A stretch of DNA of 64,000 nt, from contig JAGTTD010000011.1 in the NCBI GenBank assembly GCA_018398585.1, forward strand, positions 9,795,001-9,859,000, in the 5' to 3' direction. The notes below the pieces were generated by a model. It did no database searches. It worked only from the letters and a program-made list of their open reading frames with translations, and had not been told where the DNA came from. Position 1 is the first letter of the stretch, and each line of letters begins with the position of its first letter. This document shows, piece after piece, positions 20,735-32,374 of this stretch. Position numbers and translations under genes: made by a program. The DNA is from Simmondsia chinensis. Its lineage: Eukaryota > Streptophyta > Magnoliopsida > Caryophyllales > Simmondsiaceae.

Positions 20735-22063
20735 AAGTAGGGAGCTTGAAGTCGCTTATTAACTTGTATTTACACTGCAACCCCCTTGGACAAAGAATCA
20801 TCTACCCCGCCGTTTCTTCCACCAGAGGAATTTCACACTAAAAGCAGCTATAAGACATTTATCATGTGATCAGTAGCTCACACTTCAAATTTTTTTATTT
20901 ACTTATTTTTTTATTTTTTTTAGCATTTACTTTAGCAACAACTGTTGTGAAAATCTTAAAAATTGCAGTTTTACTATGAAATACCCGATGTTATGGTCAT
21001 GACTAGATTCTTCTTGGAGCCTTGGTGATATTTACAAGCTTGCAACCCATTCTCCTTCTTCCTTTGCATTTCTTTCCAACTAATAAAAGATTTCATTTGA
21101 CAATTTCTAGACCACAAAGCACAACTTCTTTTATCCCCTTCTCAACAGCAATGTCCTTACTGATTTTACCATACTCTTCCCGAGCTATTAATGCTATCTT
21201 CTTCATCAATATGTGGCTTTGTTTAGTAGCTTTAGATGCAATGACAAGCAAACATCACCTTCACAATGCCATTGCCAGAGTGCCAAATGACTCCGAGTGT
21301 AGCTAACCCGCTATAAGGCTTTCTTGTACACAAAACCAGCTTATACTCTGGAGAAATGGACTTTTGGCTCAAAATTGGTGAACATTATCCCCCCAGTGAA
21401 GGCCATCTGATGAATTTGTAGAATGCCGCATTGATTCATTCACTTCTGGAGCTCTCAAGGAAGCCAAACTCTTTTCAGGGTGCCTACCACCTAAGAGCTT
21501 CATATCATGCTCAGAGATTTCAAACTCCGCTTGAGCTTCCTGTTGCTTTCTGTGTTCTATTGAACCCCACTGTTAGAATATATCAAATGACACATAAGTC
21601 TAAGTTTTTTGTGCATCCTTCCCTTACTTAATGTTGTAAACATTGTAACCTTGAAAGTATGCTCACTCTTAGCTTCTAAGTGCACCTTATCAGCTCTTTG
21701 GTGCAATTTGTGATGCTTGGCAGCTACGAACTTCTTAAGAATAACTGGAATGTTATCTAACTGCTCAAATTCCTTAGCTAAATGTGGAACTTCTTCCATT
21801 TGTTTCTAGGTAACAACAGCATCTTGTTCCCATTTCCAATCGTTTCCACGACAGAATTGTTGCTTCCAAGGAATACTTGCTACCTTAACTAGATCTTTCT
21901 ATTGCTATTTGTACATAAACCAAAAGATTTCAGGAGGTCTCACACTTGGTTTTACCTTTAGAGACAAGTCCTCATTCCTTACTTGTGCAATCTTGCCTGG
22001 AAAATGAAAAATTTGTTGACATCCCATTGTTTTGCTCACATTCGATCTTAGCAACTTGTTGAG
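20735..22063 (-). other. 3' internal region, uncharacterised ORF fragments
   Basis: Short minus-strand frames only. The best is 21557-21799 (80 codons), with AKEFEQLDNIPVILKKF and a basic C-terminal half. It resembles no pol domain I can name. An RPPE block is readable at about 21930. It may be remnants of a longer accessory ORF shared with the element at 48880-53782. Confidence 0.45.
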
Positions 22064-23980
22064 CTATTTTTTAGAGCTCTTCTTTGATGTTATTGACGAA
22101 GCATTCCTTGGCAACCACACTTCATGAATCCCAATTAATTGGGCTACCTGAATTTGTCCTGCATTGGCAGTTGCTTGCTCTTCTTTTGTTGTTAGATCAA
22201 TTTCCCTTTTGTCTCCTTTTAAATAAGAAGGGACTATGGATTTAAATAACCTCACTTTTTCATATGCCATTAATAGTGATTATGGATTAATGGCTTTAAC
22301 TATAAACTTGAGCTCAGGTTGGAGACCATCAATAAAGCGAGACACAAAATAATCCTCATTCGTTCCAGATGTATGGACAACACTCCAGCCTTCAATTCTT
22401 CAAACCGAATCATATGCTCTTTAAGAGAAGTCTCTTGCATCAACCTATTAAATTCATGTATTACTTCTTTTGAGTTAGGAGGTCTATTATTTGTGTTCGT
22501 AGAAGAATAAGCACTAGCTCCACTCAAAAGAGCCTCCCATATGACTTGATTTGGCATATTTCCCATCTAAAAATGAGTGTTTGCTTACATTGGAGAGGTA
22601 ATAGATTGACTATGTGCTGATACTATTGACACCACAACAGTGACAACCATTTCCTTTGCTGAATTTGAGTGTATTGTGGAGAGAATACCCTGATTTGCTG
22701 CTGAACTTGATCCATCGCAGCTTGAAAATCTCCTTTTCTTTGTTATCTTGATAGCTCTTTTAATCCAAGAGAACGCCCCAAATCTGTCAATAGACATCAT
22801 CAACACCTTGGCTTGCTTCAAACTCAACTTCTTGATCATGTCTAGCCTTCAAGAACCTCTTTAATTTCCTCAAGAAGTAAGAAATCTAGTGCATTTCCTT
22901 TGTAAACCATAATTGGCCTTTCCAATGCTCTCAATCTCTTACATGATTTGATTTCAGCAACATCCTATGGTTTCACACCTTGCACATTAGGTTGTAATGC
23001 TCCAATTTTAGATTGTATTGCACCAAATCTTGATCACGATGCTCTAGTTACGTCCTTAATTGACGTTGATCTTGTTATAATTGGCCTGCCAATAGTAGAG
23101 TGATCAGTCCTTGAGTGAATCCTATTCATTTGATCCTCGTTGCTCCAAAATGCAACAACCTTAGCATCGAATTTCTCTGTCAATTCATCTCTAACAACTT
23201 GTTGTGAAGGAATCACTTTAGCTTGCATCGAGCTTGCCACTTCCTAACTAGAGTTCACTCCAGCTCCTACTAAAGATGGGATTGAGTCATGAGCTGCTAT
23301 TCCTTGTCTAATACCTTGTTCTTGCACTGTGATCAGCTGAAATCTTGCCTTCTTATTGATTTGCTCTTGTATCCCAAGTATCTGTTGTTGTATTTGCAGC
23401 TGCCATTGTAAGTACTGCTGCTGTGATCGCAACAAAGTAAGCTTCAACTCTTGTGTGAGTTATTGCATTTGCTGCTGGACTTGAGCTGTTTTCTCCTGCT
23501 TAAGTTGTTGATCTTGCATCCTTACAGGGTCAACCACTTCCTTGAGTTGCTTCACTCTCGATCTTATCTTAAACCATTTGCTAGCACCATACTTCTTGCT
23601 ACTCAGGTGCAACTTGAGCATAAGATTTTGCTGAGCCAATTGCTTCAATCTTAGTGATCTCTTGTTCCTTACTTCAATTGAAGACTTAAATTTCATTGCT
23701 ACTAGATTTGGTAACAACAGACTGCAATATTTTCCCAGTGGCTGTAATGCTCGAACAGATATCTTTATCTCTTAAAGAAATCGTGGTATGTCCTCTAAAG
23801 TCACTTCGTAAAATTTTTTTTCTACACTGAATCAAATCAGAGTATGAATAACTAAAGTTCTGAAACGACGTAGTAAAAGCAACAACATCTATTTTCGTCC
23901 TAATTGATGCTAAACAAATCAGCAAGTTTAGGAACTTTACAGACAAGGACAACATTCCAACTCAAGTAACTGAGAAAGTC
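22064..23980 (-). pseudogene. Gag-like ORF series, broken
   Basis: In element order: a Q/K-rich coiled coil (23034-23717) with QQQYLQWQLQIQQQILGIQE, an ORF segment with KRLRAL and VYKG (about 22920-22830), a basic segment (22585-22839), then Retrotrans_gag-like sequence at 22300-22566 (FNRLMQETSLKEHMIRFEEL) and 22064-22270 (AYEKVRLFKS), which correspond to VKEYVTRFENLRA and AYAKAKLFEA of the element at 12895. Multiple stops and frameshifts are present. No zinc knuckle is recognised. The role is capsid-like packaging, inferred from the family. Confidence 0.7.
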
Positions 23981-24329
23981 TACAACTGTAGCAACTAAAC
24001 TCAATAATTCAGCTCAATCTGTTGCAAGATCCTAAGCTCCAAGCCTTGTTTGTACGTAATTAAACTAGATCCATAGCAACTTCAGCTAGAATGAAGTATC
24101 GAAGCTTAATCAATGTAAATCTACCAAGTTCGATCACTTGTTCAGCGACGAAAAATGCAAATTCCAGCTAGCCATTCACAAGAACAGCAAGCTTTTATGC
24201 TTGAAATCGAAGCGCTTTAACCTTGATCAAATTCAATATGATCAATGAGCTTGATATCAATTAAGCTTGATCTATTGCTAATATAATAAATTTGATTGCA
24301 ATTCAACTCAACCGGAAGCAAATTCACTA

Positions 24330-24341
24330 GCTCTGATACCA
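24330..24341 (-). other. Primer-binding site, initiator tRNA-Met
   Basis: The minus strand reads TGGTATCAGAGC, perfect, two bases from the 5' LTR end. Confidence 0.95.
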
Positions 24342-24343
24342 TT

Positions 24344-24808
24344 TGTAATGATTTCGGATCAATCTTGAATCATAACCTAGGGAAAAAGAATATGAGATGA
24401 GAGAGAAGTAAGATGAAGGTGAAAAATAGAGAGAATAGAGAAGAGAAGTAGAGAGAATTATGGTTGAGAGAGAGAAAAGAGATCAATTTCATTCATCAAT
24501 GTTTATTACAATGAATTTGCACCTACTTATACTAATCTCCCCTAAGTCAGTTAAGGCCAAAAATATCTAAGAATACATTGCATCTAGACAAGCAATAACC
24601 ACCATTAGCTTACTCTTACTTCAACTACCAGCCGACCTACTTCACCTATACAAGAACAATACCACTATGTGAATAAATATTTAAAACATGGCTAAACTCT
24701 CCGAAACATAGCTAATTTGACCCTTACTCATGACTTATACAATTTAATTGCTACCCATGAATTATTACTAGTTAACCCTCATATACTCATTATACTAGAA
24801 TCACGATA
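24344..24808 (-). repeat. 5' LTR
   Basis: 465 bp ending in ATTACA in element sense. It is clearly less similar to its partner than the LTR pair at 12895/15894, suggesting an older insertion, although indels complicate a by-eye estimate. Confidence 0.92.
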
Positions 24809-27760
24809 GACACTCCTCGGCTATTCAGCTTCCAAACCTGCCATCTCAAGAGCAATAAATACTGACTCCATGGTCAATTCAGCAATACATGTCTGTTTAG
24901 ATGATTTCGGAAAAAGAGAACAAATAGCAAGCACAAATACATGAACACTAGTAGAATAAATTTCATCACAATCAAACAGCCAATTAGCATCACTGTATCC
25001 CTCTAACACAGCCGGGAACCTTTTATAGTGTAAACCCCAAGTCATGGTACTCATGGTACCTTTAGGATATGTTAACAGCCTTCTCAAGGCACTCCAATGC
25101 ACATAACTAGGGTTATGGGTGTAACGGCTAAGTTTACAAATGGTCAAGTGTCCTCAGCCATTCAGCTTGCACAGTTCATTATTTAGGAGCTTGTTTAAGA
25201 CCATACAAGGACTTTACAAGTTTACATACTTTATGCTCCATGACAGGAATCTCAAACCCCCCAGTTTGTTCCATATAGATTTCTTCCTCAAGTTGCTGTT
25301 TTGACATCAATTTGATGTACTACAAGGTTATGTACGAACGTTAGAGCAATTATAACTCTCATGGTACTTATCTTAGTCATGGCTGAATAAGTATTAAAGA
25401 AGTATATTCCTTGCTTCTGGGTGTAATGTTTTGCCACATTCCTGGCCTAGAACTTCTCTGTGGACCCATCAATCCTTAGTTTCTTTCTAGACACCCACTT
25501 ACACCCTATAGATTTGCATCCTCTGGGAAGGTCTGCAAACACCCAAGTGTAATTGCTCGTTATAGAGTCTAACTCATTATTTATGGCCTCTCCCCAAATG
25601 GGGGAGCATCTATAGTTCTCATGGCCTCATCATAAGTTTTAGGATCTTCATCTAGCACGAATGCACTCACAACATGTTCATCAGAATAATTATGTTCGGA
25701 CATGAAAGTAGTAATGAATTCAGGTTCAAACTAGTCTTAGTTCGAGCCTTCATACTTCTTTTAAGTTCTTTAGCCTCGAACTCAAGGAACACACGACTAG
25801 ATAATGATGCAGATGCACAGGCATGAAATTAGGTAATAAAGCATGCATAAATTCTTTCATGGGAAATTTATTCTCGAAGAATTTAGCATCTCGAGATTCA
25901 ATTATCTTATCGAGCCCAGGGCTCGAGTCATTTAAGAGCACGAATCTATATGCAACACTATTCCTAGCATAACCAATAAAGATAGCATCTGCTATTTTAG
26001 GATCCCTACTTTAGCTAGATACCCCCACACTTTTAAGTATTTCAAGTTAGGCCCGTAGCCCTTCCACAATTCATAAGGGGTTCTATCTAACTTCTTTTGT
26101 GGAACTTTATTTAGTATATGACAAGCAGGCAACATGGCTACCCCCTAACAAGCTCAAGGGTAAGCCTTAGCTATTAAGCATGGCATTCATCATTTCTTTT
26201 AGAGTGCCATTTTCCTCTTAGTTATACTATTTTGTTGAGGTGTATGAGGGGTTGAGACCTAATGAACTACACCAAGTTTCTCAAAATGTTTCTTGAGGAA
26301 GGTAGTATCATACTCATCTCCTCTCTTAGACTTAATCCTCTTCATGCTATAGTCTAGTTGGTTCTCAACCTCAGCTTTAGATTTCAAAAATATTTCCTCG
26401 GCCTCATCTTTTTGTACTTAGGAGATAAACCTTATTGAATCTCAGGTGGTCATACCTTTTTCCACCTACTAATAATGCTCCTAAAGTCACTTAGGTTACA
26501 ATGCACTAGCTTGAGTAGGCTTGAAGTCCTTTCAACTGATTTCTTACATGATTTCTTTGGATGCTTAGCCTCAACACATATTTCACATTTATCTGGTTCA
26601 GTTAGATATCAAATAGGGATTGCACTCGTTTGTCTAAGTTTCTTAACCGAATTAAAGTTTACATGTCTAAGCCTAGCATGTCACAAATCCAAAGACTCAA
26701 CATTATAAGCAGAAGTAAATGCATTCTCACTCATCACATCAAGTACAAACAAACCATCATTACATAACCTTTTCTTGAAGAAGTTGGTATTTTAGTGGGG
26801 ATTAACTTGTCAGACTCGAAGGTCCACCTAAAACCTACTTTATTTAACAACACACCCGATACTAAATTCCGGCACACATCTGGAATACGCAGCACATTCA
26901 GTAAACACAGACTTGTTCTAGAGTTGAATTTAAGGAGGACCTTTCCCTTGCCGAGGACAGGTACCAAACTGGAATTGTCCATGTACACCTTCTCCTCATC
27001 AGTGGCTTTCTTATATTTATGGAACATGTCCTTATTGGTGCAGATGTGCCTCGTGGCGCCAATATATACAACCCACTCGACCGTGTTCTCATGCATATTC
27101 ACCTCGGAGATCATAGCGTTCGTATCCCTTTTTGCAGTTCCTCAAGGTGGGACCAATATTGCCACAGTTCCTGCACATTCCCTTGTTCCTTGTTTGGCCA
27201 TCATCAGCATTATCCATTAGCCTCTTTCCTCTTGATTGGCCTTGCTTACTGATAGAGCCTTCCTCTCGAGCATTAGTCTTGCCCTTATTCCAAGGCTTCT
27301 TGAACTTGCCTTTCAATTCTGCGTTTCTCGATTCCACAAGGTTAGCCACCAAGGAGGGGCGCTAAGAGGACTTGCCCTTGATTTTTTTTTGGTTCTAATC
27401 TTCCAAATTAATACAGGAGATCAGTTCCTATAATGTCATGTCCTACCTCTATTGTTTTAAATACACTTTATAATTCTCCCAAGAAGGAGGCAACTTTTCA
27501 ATTAAGCAGTTAGCTTAAAATATTTCATAAAACATCATCCCCTGATTTAGAATATTAGTGCATAAAGTTTTGTAGCAATGGATTGTGTTTGCTCTACTTT
27601 GTTTGAGGTGATGCATGTGTGGTCGCCATACAATATGAAAACAAAATAAACGTGCAAAAGGGACTCATCGCAACTAAGGAGTGAGCGTAATAACGAACCA
27701 CACATCATTATCCTCAACCACTCACCTTTTTTGGAGAAAAGGTTCTGATCTGTTGGTGTA
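24809..27760 (-). pseudogene. Copia array unit 1, second copy: RNase H to gag
   Basis: In minus sense from the right: gag C-terminus and zinc knuckle CRNCGNIGPTLRNC (27089-27352, histidine lost), protease region YIGATRHIC (26734-27114; the DSG triad is changed to YIG), integrase remnants (26000-26700), the IN-RT linker (25750-25941, LLNDSSPGLDKIIESRDAKFF), RT fragments (25147-25740) and RNase H (24821-25147, SRYTHNP...SDANWLFDCDEI). Frames are broken throughout. The 5' gag (27370-27760) has the UBN2-like pattern of plant copia gag. It starts abruptly at the SINE junction with the RNase H cactcctcgg block, so it is 3'-truncated. Confidence 0.85.
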
Positions 27761-28050
27761 TTTTACATTGGTTATACTATGAGTTATGTTTATGCTTTAA
27801 TTAGGAAGACTTTGTTAGATATTTTGTAAGTTTTCTATGTATGTTTATGAAAGAAAATTAAAGGATATGGACTTAGCTCAAGTGACAGTTACAGTGATGG
27901 AGCAAGGACCAAAGACACCTTTCCTTATACGCTTAAAAGTCAGGAACTAGGCTGCAGACAAATCCAAGTGCTCAGCAGTCCACTTACAAGGCCGAGTCAA
28001 TTACGTTTTCAAGCTTGGCACCCTTGGCTTATAATAACTCGGCTTGATTC
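27761..28050 (-). other. Copia 5' leader region, array unit 1
   Basis: No reading frame of note. It is homologous to 31840-32106 and 37690-37962: common blocks include gtgtattttacat/ gtgtatctgactt, gacacctttcctta, cagtccacttacaag and cttataataa. It is the 5' untranslated side of the minus-strand copia unit and ends where the plus-strand LTR stub begins. Confidence 0.6.
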
Positions 28051-28307
28051 TGGTTTTCTTTATTTAGAGCAATTTTTCGTGATTCTACTTTCCCTTTCCT
28101 TTTAGTTTTTTGCTTTTTTATTTATTTATAGTATTCTTATTATGCGGGTTTTATATTCATGTTATTATTGTGAATGTATAAAAGTAGAGGCGCGTAAATT
28201 AAAATTAGGTATTTTGAATCACTTGTAGGTTTAAAATTAGGAATTTTAAACCGTTCTGCTGCATTAGACCAATAAATTAGGGAAAATTTTTGAAATTCGT
28301 CCTTACA
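28051..28307 (+). repeat. Copia plus-LTR stub, start of array unit 2
   Basis: Matches the last approximately 280 bp of the plus-strand copia LTR (6410-6623 plus 12458-12523), from ggttttctttattt to cgtccttaca. It is truncated at its 5' side at the same place as in units 3 and 4. Confidence 0.65.
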
Positions 28308-28897
28308 CATCCCCACATCGTGGCAGTAGCGGTGTGTCCATCAGGTGTGCTGCCCCACGCCACTAGAAATGGCTATGGACGACATTGAGAGAATTGAGCT
28401 TAACCTCCGTATGGCAGATTCAGCAGATCCTAAATCCACTCATACAGTAAACATGGCAAGGGTTCAAGTGGCTATCACAAATTTCTAGATTTCTAACATC
28501 GTTTGACCCATTGAATATCTAGAGTAACTCCCAAGACGGGTACCCTCTAGCACTAGGACACACATAGGGGCTTTAGACCCATTTCCTCTATTATTTCATT
28601 TATCATTTTTCTTTGCAATGTCTTTTGTTAGAGGATCTTCCAGATTTTTCTCACTCCTCACAAATTTGAGTGCGATCACAATGTTCGTGATCAAATTTCT
28701 CATGACACCACGGCAAATATGTCCTTGCTTTCGATTACAAATCTCACTTTGAGCAACTCTAATGGCTGGACATGAGTCACAGTGCAACAACACTGAAGGC
28801 ACAGGCTTCCCCCACAACGGGATGCCTCACAGGACCCTCCTCGGCGATTCAGCTTCCAAACCTGCCATCTCAAGAGCAATAAATTCCAACTCCATGG
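28308..28897 (-). pseudogene. Copia array unit 2: 3' region and RNase H C-terminus
   Basis: The non-coding part is 28308-28590. The coding part (28596-28817) reads LHCDSCPAIRVAQSEICNRK, GVMRNLITN and LKFVRSEKNLEDPLTKDIAKK, the C-terminal RNase H and tail of copia pol, with the usual DSxxAIxxA and PLTK blocks. It breaks off at about 28897 within the RNase H, in the middle of the catctcaagagcaataaattc block. Confidence 0.85.
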
Positions 28898-29306
28898 GCA
28901 AGAATGTTGTTAAGAGAAGGCTATTGTTATGATCTAGCTTTCTTATATTGAAATTAGATTGTTAAAGCTGTGAATCAATGTTTAAAGGTTGTAATTAGCT
29001 TATGAATTTGTATTTGGTTGGCGGGAAGAGAAGTTTGGTCAGTTGGTTGTCTTTTGAAAGGTCGGTAGCGCTATTTTAGCGGTAGCAGTAGATTCATGCT
29101 GAATCTGCAGAATGCCGGTTCCATTTTAAGTTCTTTAGTGTAAATAAGGGATGATTCTTTGTTTTGAGAGTCATGAATGAAAATATCTTGTTCTTCTACT
29201 TCTGAACCCTAATTCTCTTTATTTTCTCATCTCCTTCTTCTACTTCTCTTCTCAATTTCTACTTCTATCTTAGGTTATGATTCAAGATTGATCTTAAATC
29301 ATAACA
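28898..29306 (+). mobile_element. Truncated gypsy element: 3' end with LTR
   Basis: Begins with gcaagaatgttgttaagagaagg, the tail of the hairpin plus purine tract seen at 15871-15893, followed by a 382-bp LTR at 28925-29306 (TGTTATGATCT...AAATCATAACA). The LTR is of the gag-bearing family type, with a pyrimidine-rich 3' part at 29195-29275. There is no TSD: left flank gctat, right flank atcaa. The copia sequence on the right (29312 on) repeats what is already present on the left (28607 on), so this is a recombination or deletion junction between array units. Confidence 0.8.
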
Positions 29307-30909
29307 ATCAAGTTCCTTACAACGCATTTTGTAAGAGGTTTTGCCAAATTTTTGTCACTCTTCACAAATATGAGTGAGATCACATTATTTGTGTTCAAAT
29401 TTCTCATGACATCGTGACTGAGGCAAATATGTCTCTCTTTCTCATTATAAACCTCGCTTTGAGCAACTTTAATGGCTGATTGGGAGTCAATGTGCAACGA
29501 CCATGAAGGCACGAGTTTCCCCCACAATGAAAATTTGCCCCAAGACACTCCTCGGCCATTCAGCTTCCAAACCTACCATTTCAAAAGCAATAAATACCAA
29601 CTCAATGGTTGATTCAGTAATGCAGGTTTGTTTAGATCATTTCCAAAAAATAACACAATTAGCAAGCACAAATACATGTATAGAACTAAAATAAATTTCA
29701 TCACAATCAGACAGCCAATTAGCATCACAGCATCCCTCTAATATAGTTTCGAACGTTTTATAGTGTAAATCACAATTCATGGTACCTTTAAGATACCTTA
29801 ACAGCCTTCTCAAGGCGCTTCGATGCTCATAACTTGGATTATGGGTGTAACGGCTAAGTCTACTAACACCATAAGCGATATCAGGACGAGTACAGTTCAC
29901 TAAAAACTTTGTGCTACCAATTATCTTAGCAGTTCCAATCTGTGATACCCTATCTCTTGTGTTTCTCATCAAATGAACACATCGGTCATATGAGTTTTAA
30001 CAGGTGTGTCATCAAAATGATCAAACTTTCTCAAGATTTTCTCCATGTAATGGGATTAACTCAAGGTTAAACCCTCAGGTGTTCTTGTAATTTTAACCCC
30101 AAGTATCACATCGCCCGCACCTAGGTCATTCAAATCAAAACATGTACTAAAGAAAGACGTAGTACCATTCATAACATTCACACTCGTTCTGAAGATAAGC
30201 ATGTCATCAACATACAAACTGATAATCTCCCAATTATTACAACATGTTTAAAATACACACATGCATCACCATTGTTTGCAACAAAAGCATTCGTGACCAA
30301 GGTATAATCTAATTTTTTTATGCCTCTGTTTAGGAGCTTATTTAAGACCATACAATGACTTTAAATTTTTCATATTTTATGCTCTATGCAAGGAAACTCA
30401 AACCCATTGGGTTGTTCCATATGTATTTATTCCTCAAGGTGATGTTTTGATATCCATTTCATGTATTACAAGGTCATGTATGGACGTTAGGGCAATCAAA
30501 GCTCTCACCTTGCATATCTTAGTCCCGGGTCAATAAGTATTAAAGAAGTATATTCCTTGCTTATGAGTGTACTTTTGGCCACCAACCTGGCCTGGAACTT
30601 CTCTATAAGCACATTAGTGCATAGTTTTTTTTGTAAACACCCACTTACACCCTATAGGTTTGCATCCTCTAAGAAGGTCCACAAATAACCTAGTGTTATT
30701 ACTCGTTATAATGTCAAACTCATTACTTATGGCTTCTCTGCAAAAGGGAGCATCTATGGTTCTTGTGGCCTCATCATAAGTTTTGGGATCTTCATAAAGC
30801 TTGAATGCATAACATGTTCATCAAAATCATGATGTTGAGACAAGAAAGTAGTAATGATGACAGGCCTAAAACTAGTCTCAAGACAAGCCCTCTTACTTCT
30901 TCTAAGATG
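29307..30909 (-). pseudogene. Copia array unit 2: RNase H and RT
   Basis: A second copy of the pol 3' end within unit 2. RNase H C-terminus is at 29294-29548 (LHIDSQSAIKVAQSEVYNEK, KPLTK); the RNase H/connection is at 29637-29972 (NCTRPDIAYGVSRLSRYTHN, LRYLKGTMNCDLHYK, DANWLSDCDEI). RT follows in broken frames to the acttcttctaag block at 30909, with catalytic region and linker around 30150-30700. It ends at the SINE exactly where the unit 1 copy ends. Confidence 0.85.
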
Positions 30910-31073
30910 TTTTATTGGTAATGAGGGACTAGGTTTTCGCTGCCAACTCGGCTCATGAGGAGTCCCACAATCCCTCTGAGCAGGTAAGTTATGAGTATAT
31001 CCTCAGTGAGATTCGAACCCCTAACCCTTGGTCGATGACCGCATGGGTAGGAGACGCCACCAAATGAGACACA
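30910..31073 (-). mobile_element. tRNA-derived SINE at copia junction (copy 2)
   Basis: In minus sense it has an A-box-like GTCTCATTTGGTGGCG, a good B box GGGTTCGAATCTC, a body with CTCATGAGCCGAGTTGGCAGC and a short A-rich tail (AATAAAA). It is homologous to 20068-20238 and placed at the same copia breakpoints: acttcttctaag on the left, gagacac then the RNase H ccattcagc block on the right. Confidence 0.8.
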
Positions 31074-31830
31074 CCTTGGCCATTCAGCTTCTAAACCTGC
31101 CATTTCAAAAGCAATAGTTATCGACTGCATGGTTGATTCAACAATACACGTTTGTTCAGTTGATTTCCAAAAAAATAGCACAATTAGCAAGCTCAAATAC
31201 ATGAACACTTGTAGAATAAATTTGATCACAATCAAATAGCCAATTAGCATCACATTATCCCTCTAACGCAGCAAGGAGCCTTTTATAGTGTAAACCCCAA
31301 TTCAAGGTACCTTTAAGATACCTTTACAGCCTTCTCAAGGCACTTCAATGCTCATAACTAGGGTTATGGGTGTAACGGCTAAGTCTACTAACGGCATAGG
31401 CAATATTAGGATAAGCACAGTTCATTAAAAGTGTTTTCGATTTGTTTTTGGTCCCGGTCTTCCTAATTAATGCTGGAGATCAGTTCCTGAAAAGTCATGT
31501 CCTTCTTCCTATGTTTTAAAGACACTTTTTAATTCTCCCAAGAAGAAGGTAACTTTTCTATTAAGTAGTTAGCTTGAAAGGTTTCACAAAACTCCATGCC
31601 CTTATTTAGAATATTACTGCATAAAGTTTCGTACTCGTGGATTATGTTTGCTCTATTTTGTTTCAGGGGATGTATGTGTGGTTTACGTATAATACGAAGA
31701 CAAAACAAACCTTTAAAAGGGATTCATCGCGACCAGGGAGTGAGCCCAATTATGAACCGCACGTCTTTGATCTCAACCACGCACTATTTTCAAAGAATAG
31801 ATCGTGATATTTTGGTGTATTTGACTTCGG
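31074..31830 (-). pseudogene. Copia array unit 2: RNase H joined to gag by internal deletion
   Basis: 31074-31432 is RNase H and connection in minus sense (LEGSL/ANWLFDC type; the frame at 30912-31253 covers its end). At about 31433 it passes directly into gag sequence: gatttgtttttggtc-cggtcttcctaattaatgc aligns with 27376 onward and with 37300 onward. RT, integrase, protease and zinc knuckle (about 2.5 kb in unit 3) are deleted. The gag part has the NxGMTFxET and FLCFHI-type blocks of the other units. Confidence 0.75.
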
Positions 31831-32106
31831 TTATGCCATGAGATCTGCTTATGCTTCAATTAAGATGACTTCCTAAAATATTTTGTGGATTTTTTTATAT
31901 ATGTTTGAAGAAAACTTATAGGATATGGATCTAACTCAAGTGGCAGCTACAGTGATGGAGAAGGGCCCATCGACACCTTTCCTTATACACTTAAAGGTCA
32001 AGAACTGGGATGGAGACAAACCCATGAGCTCAGTAGTCCACTTACAAGCCTGAGTAAATTACGTTTTTAAGCTTGGCACCCTCGACTTATAATAAATCGG
32101 GGTTTC
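31831..32106 (-). other. Copia 5' leader region, array unit 2
   Basis: Homologous to 27761-28050 and 37690-37962. No coding potential seen. Confidence 0.55.
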
Positions 32107-32374
32107 GGTTTTCTTTTGGTTTTTGTTATTTAGACCAATTTCTAGAAATTCTTCTTTCCCTTTCCTTTTAGTTTATTGCTTTTCTATTTATTTAAAGTAT
32201 TCTTATTACGCTAGTTTTATATTTATGTTATTATAATGAATGTATTAGAGTAGAGGCCTATACATTTTAAATTAGGAATTTTAAATCACTTGTAGATTTA
32301 AAATTAAAAACTTTAAACCGTTTCGCTGCATTAGTCTAACAAATTAGGGGAAATTTTTGAAATTTGTCCCAACA
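32107..32374 (+). repeat. Copia plus-LTR stub, start of array unit 3
   Basis: Same stub as 28051-28307, ending aatttgtcccaaca. Confidence 0.65.

Larger units (their letters stand above)
20239..24808 (-). mobile_element. Gag-bearing non-autonomous Ty3/gypsy element with TSD GACAC
   Basis: 4570 bp with LTRs of 459 and 465 bp, a perfect tRNA-Met PBS, a gag-type ORF series and a PPT with hairpin. It is flanked by GACAC at 20234-20238 and 24809-24813. No RT, RNase H, protease or integrase motif is seen in 3.6 kb of interior. It is more diverged from the chromovirus than the element at 12895-16389 and shares an extra ORF segment (KRLRAL...VYKG) with the element at 48880-53782. It inserted exactly at the SINE/copia boundary; removing it restores the junction seen at 31073. 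Confidence 0.9.

Noticed and set aside
26795..27220. 141-codon plus-strand open frame
   Set aside because: Exact antisense of the copia protease/zinc-knuckle region, which has clear motifs on the minus strand.
28308..28590. Possible shared LTR of the minus-strand copia units
   Set aside because: No direct repeat was found between the 3' side (28308-28590) and 5' side (27761-28050) of a unit, so a true LTR pair could not be shown; it is kept as an alternative to the LTR-stub model.
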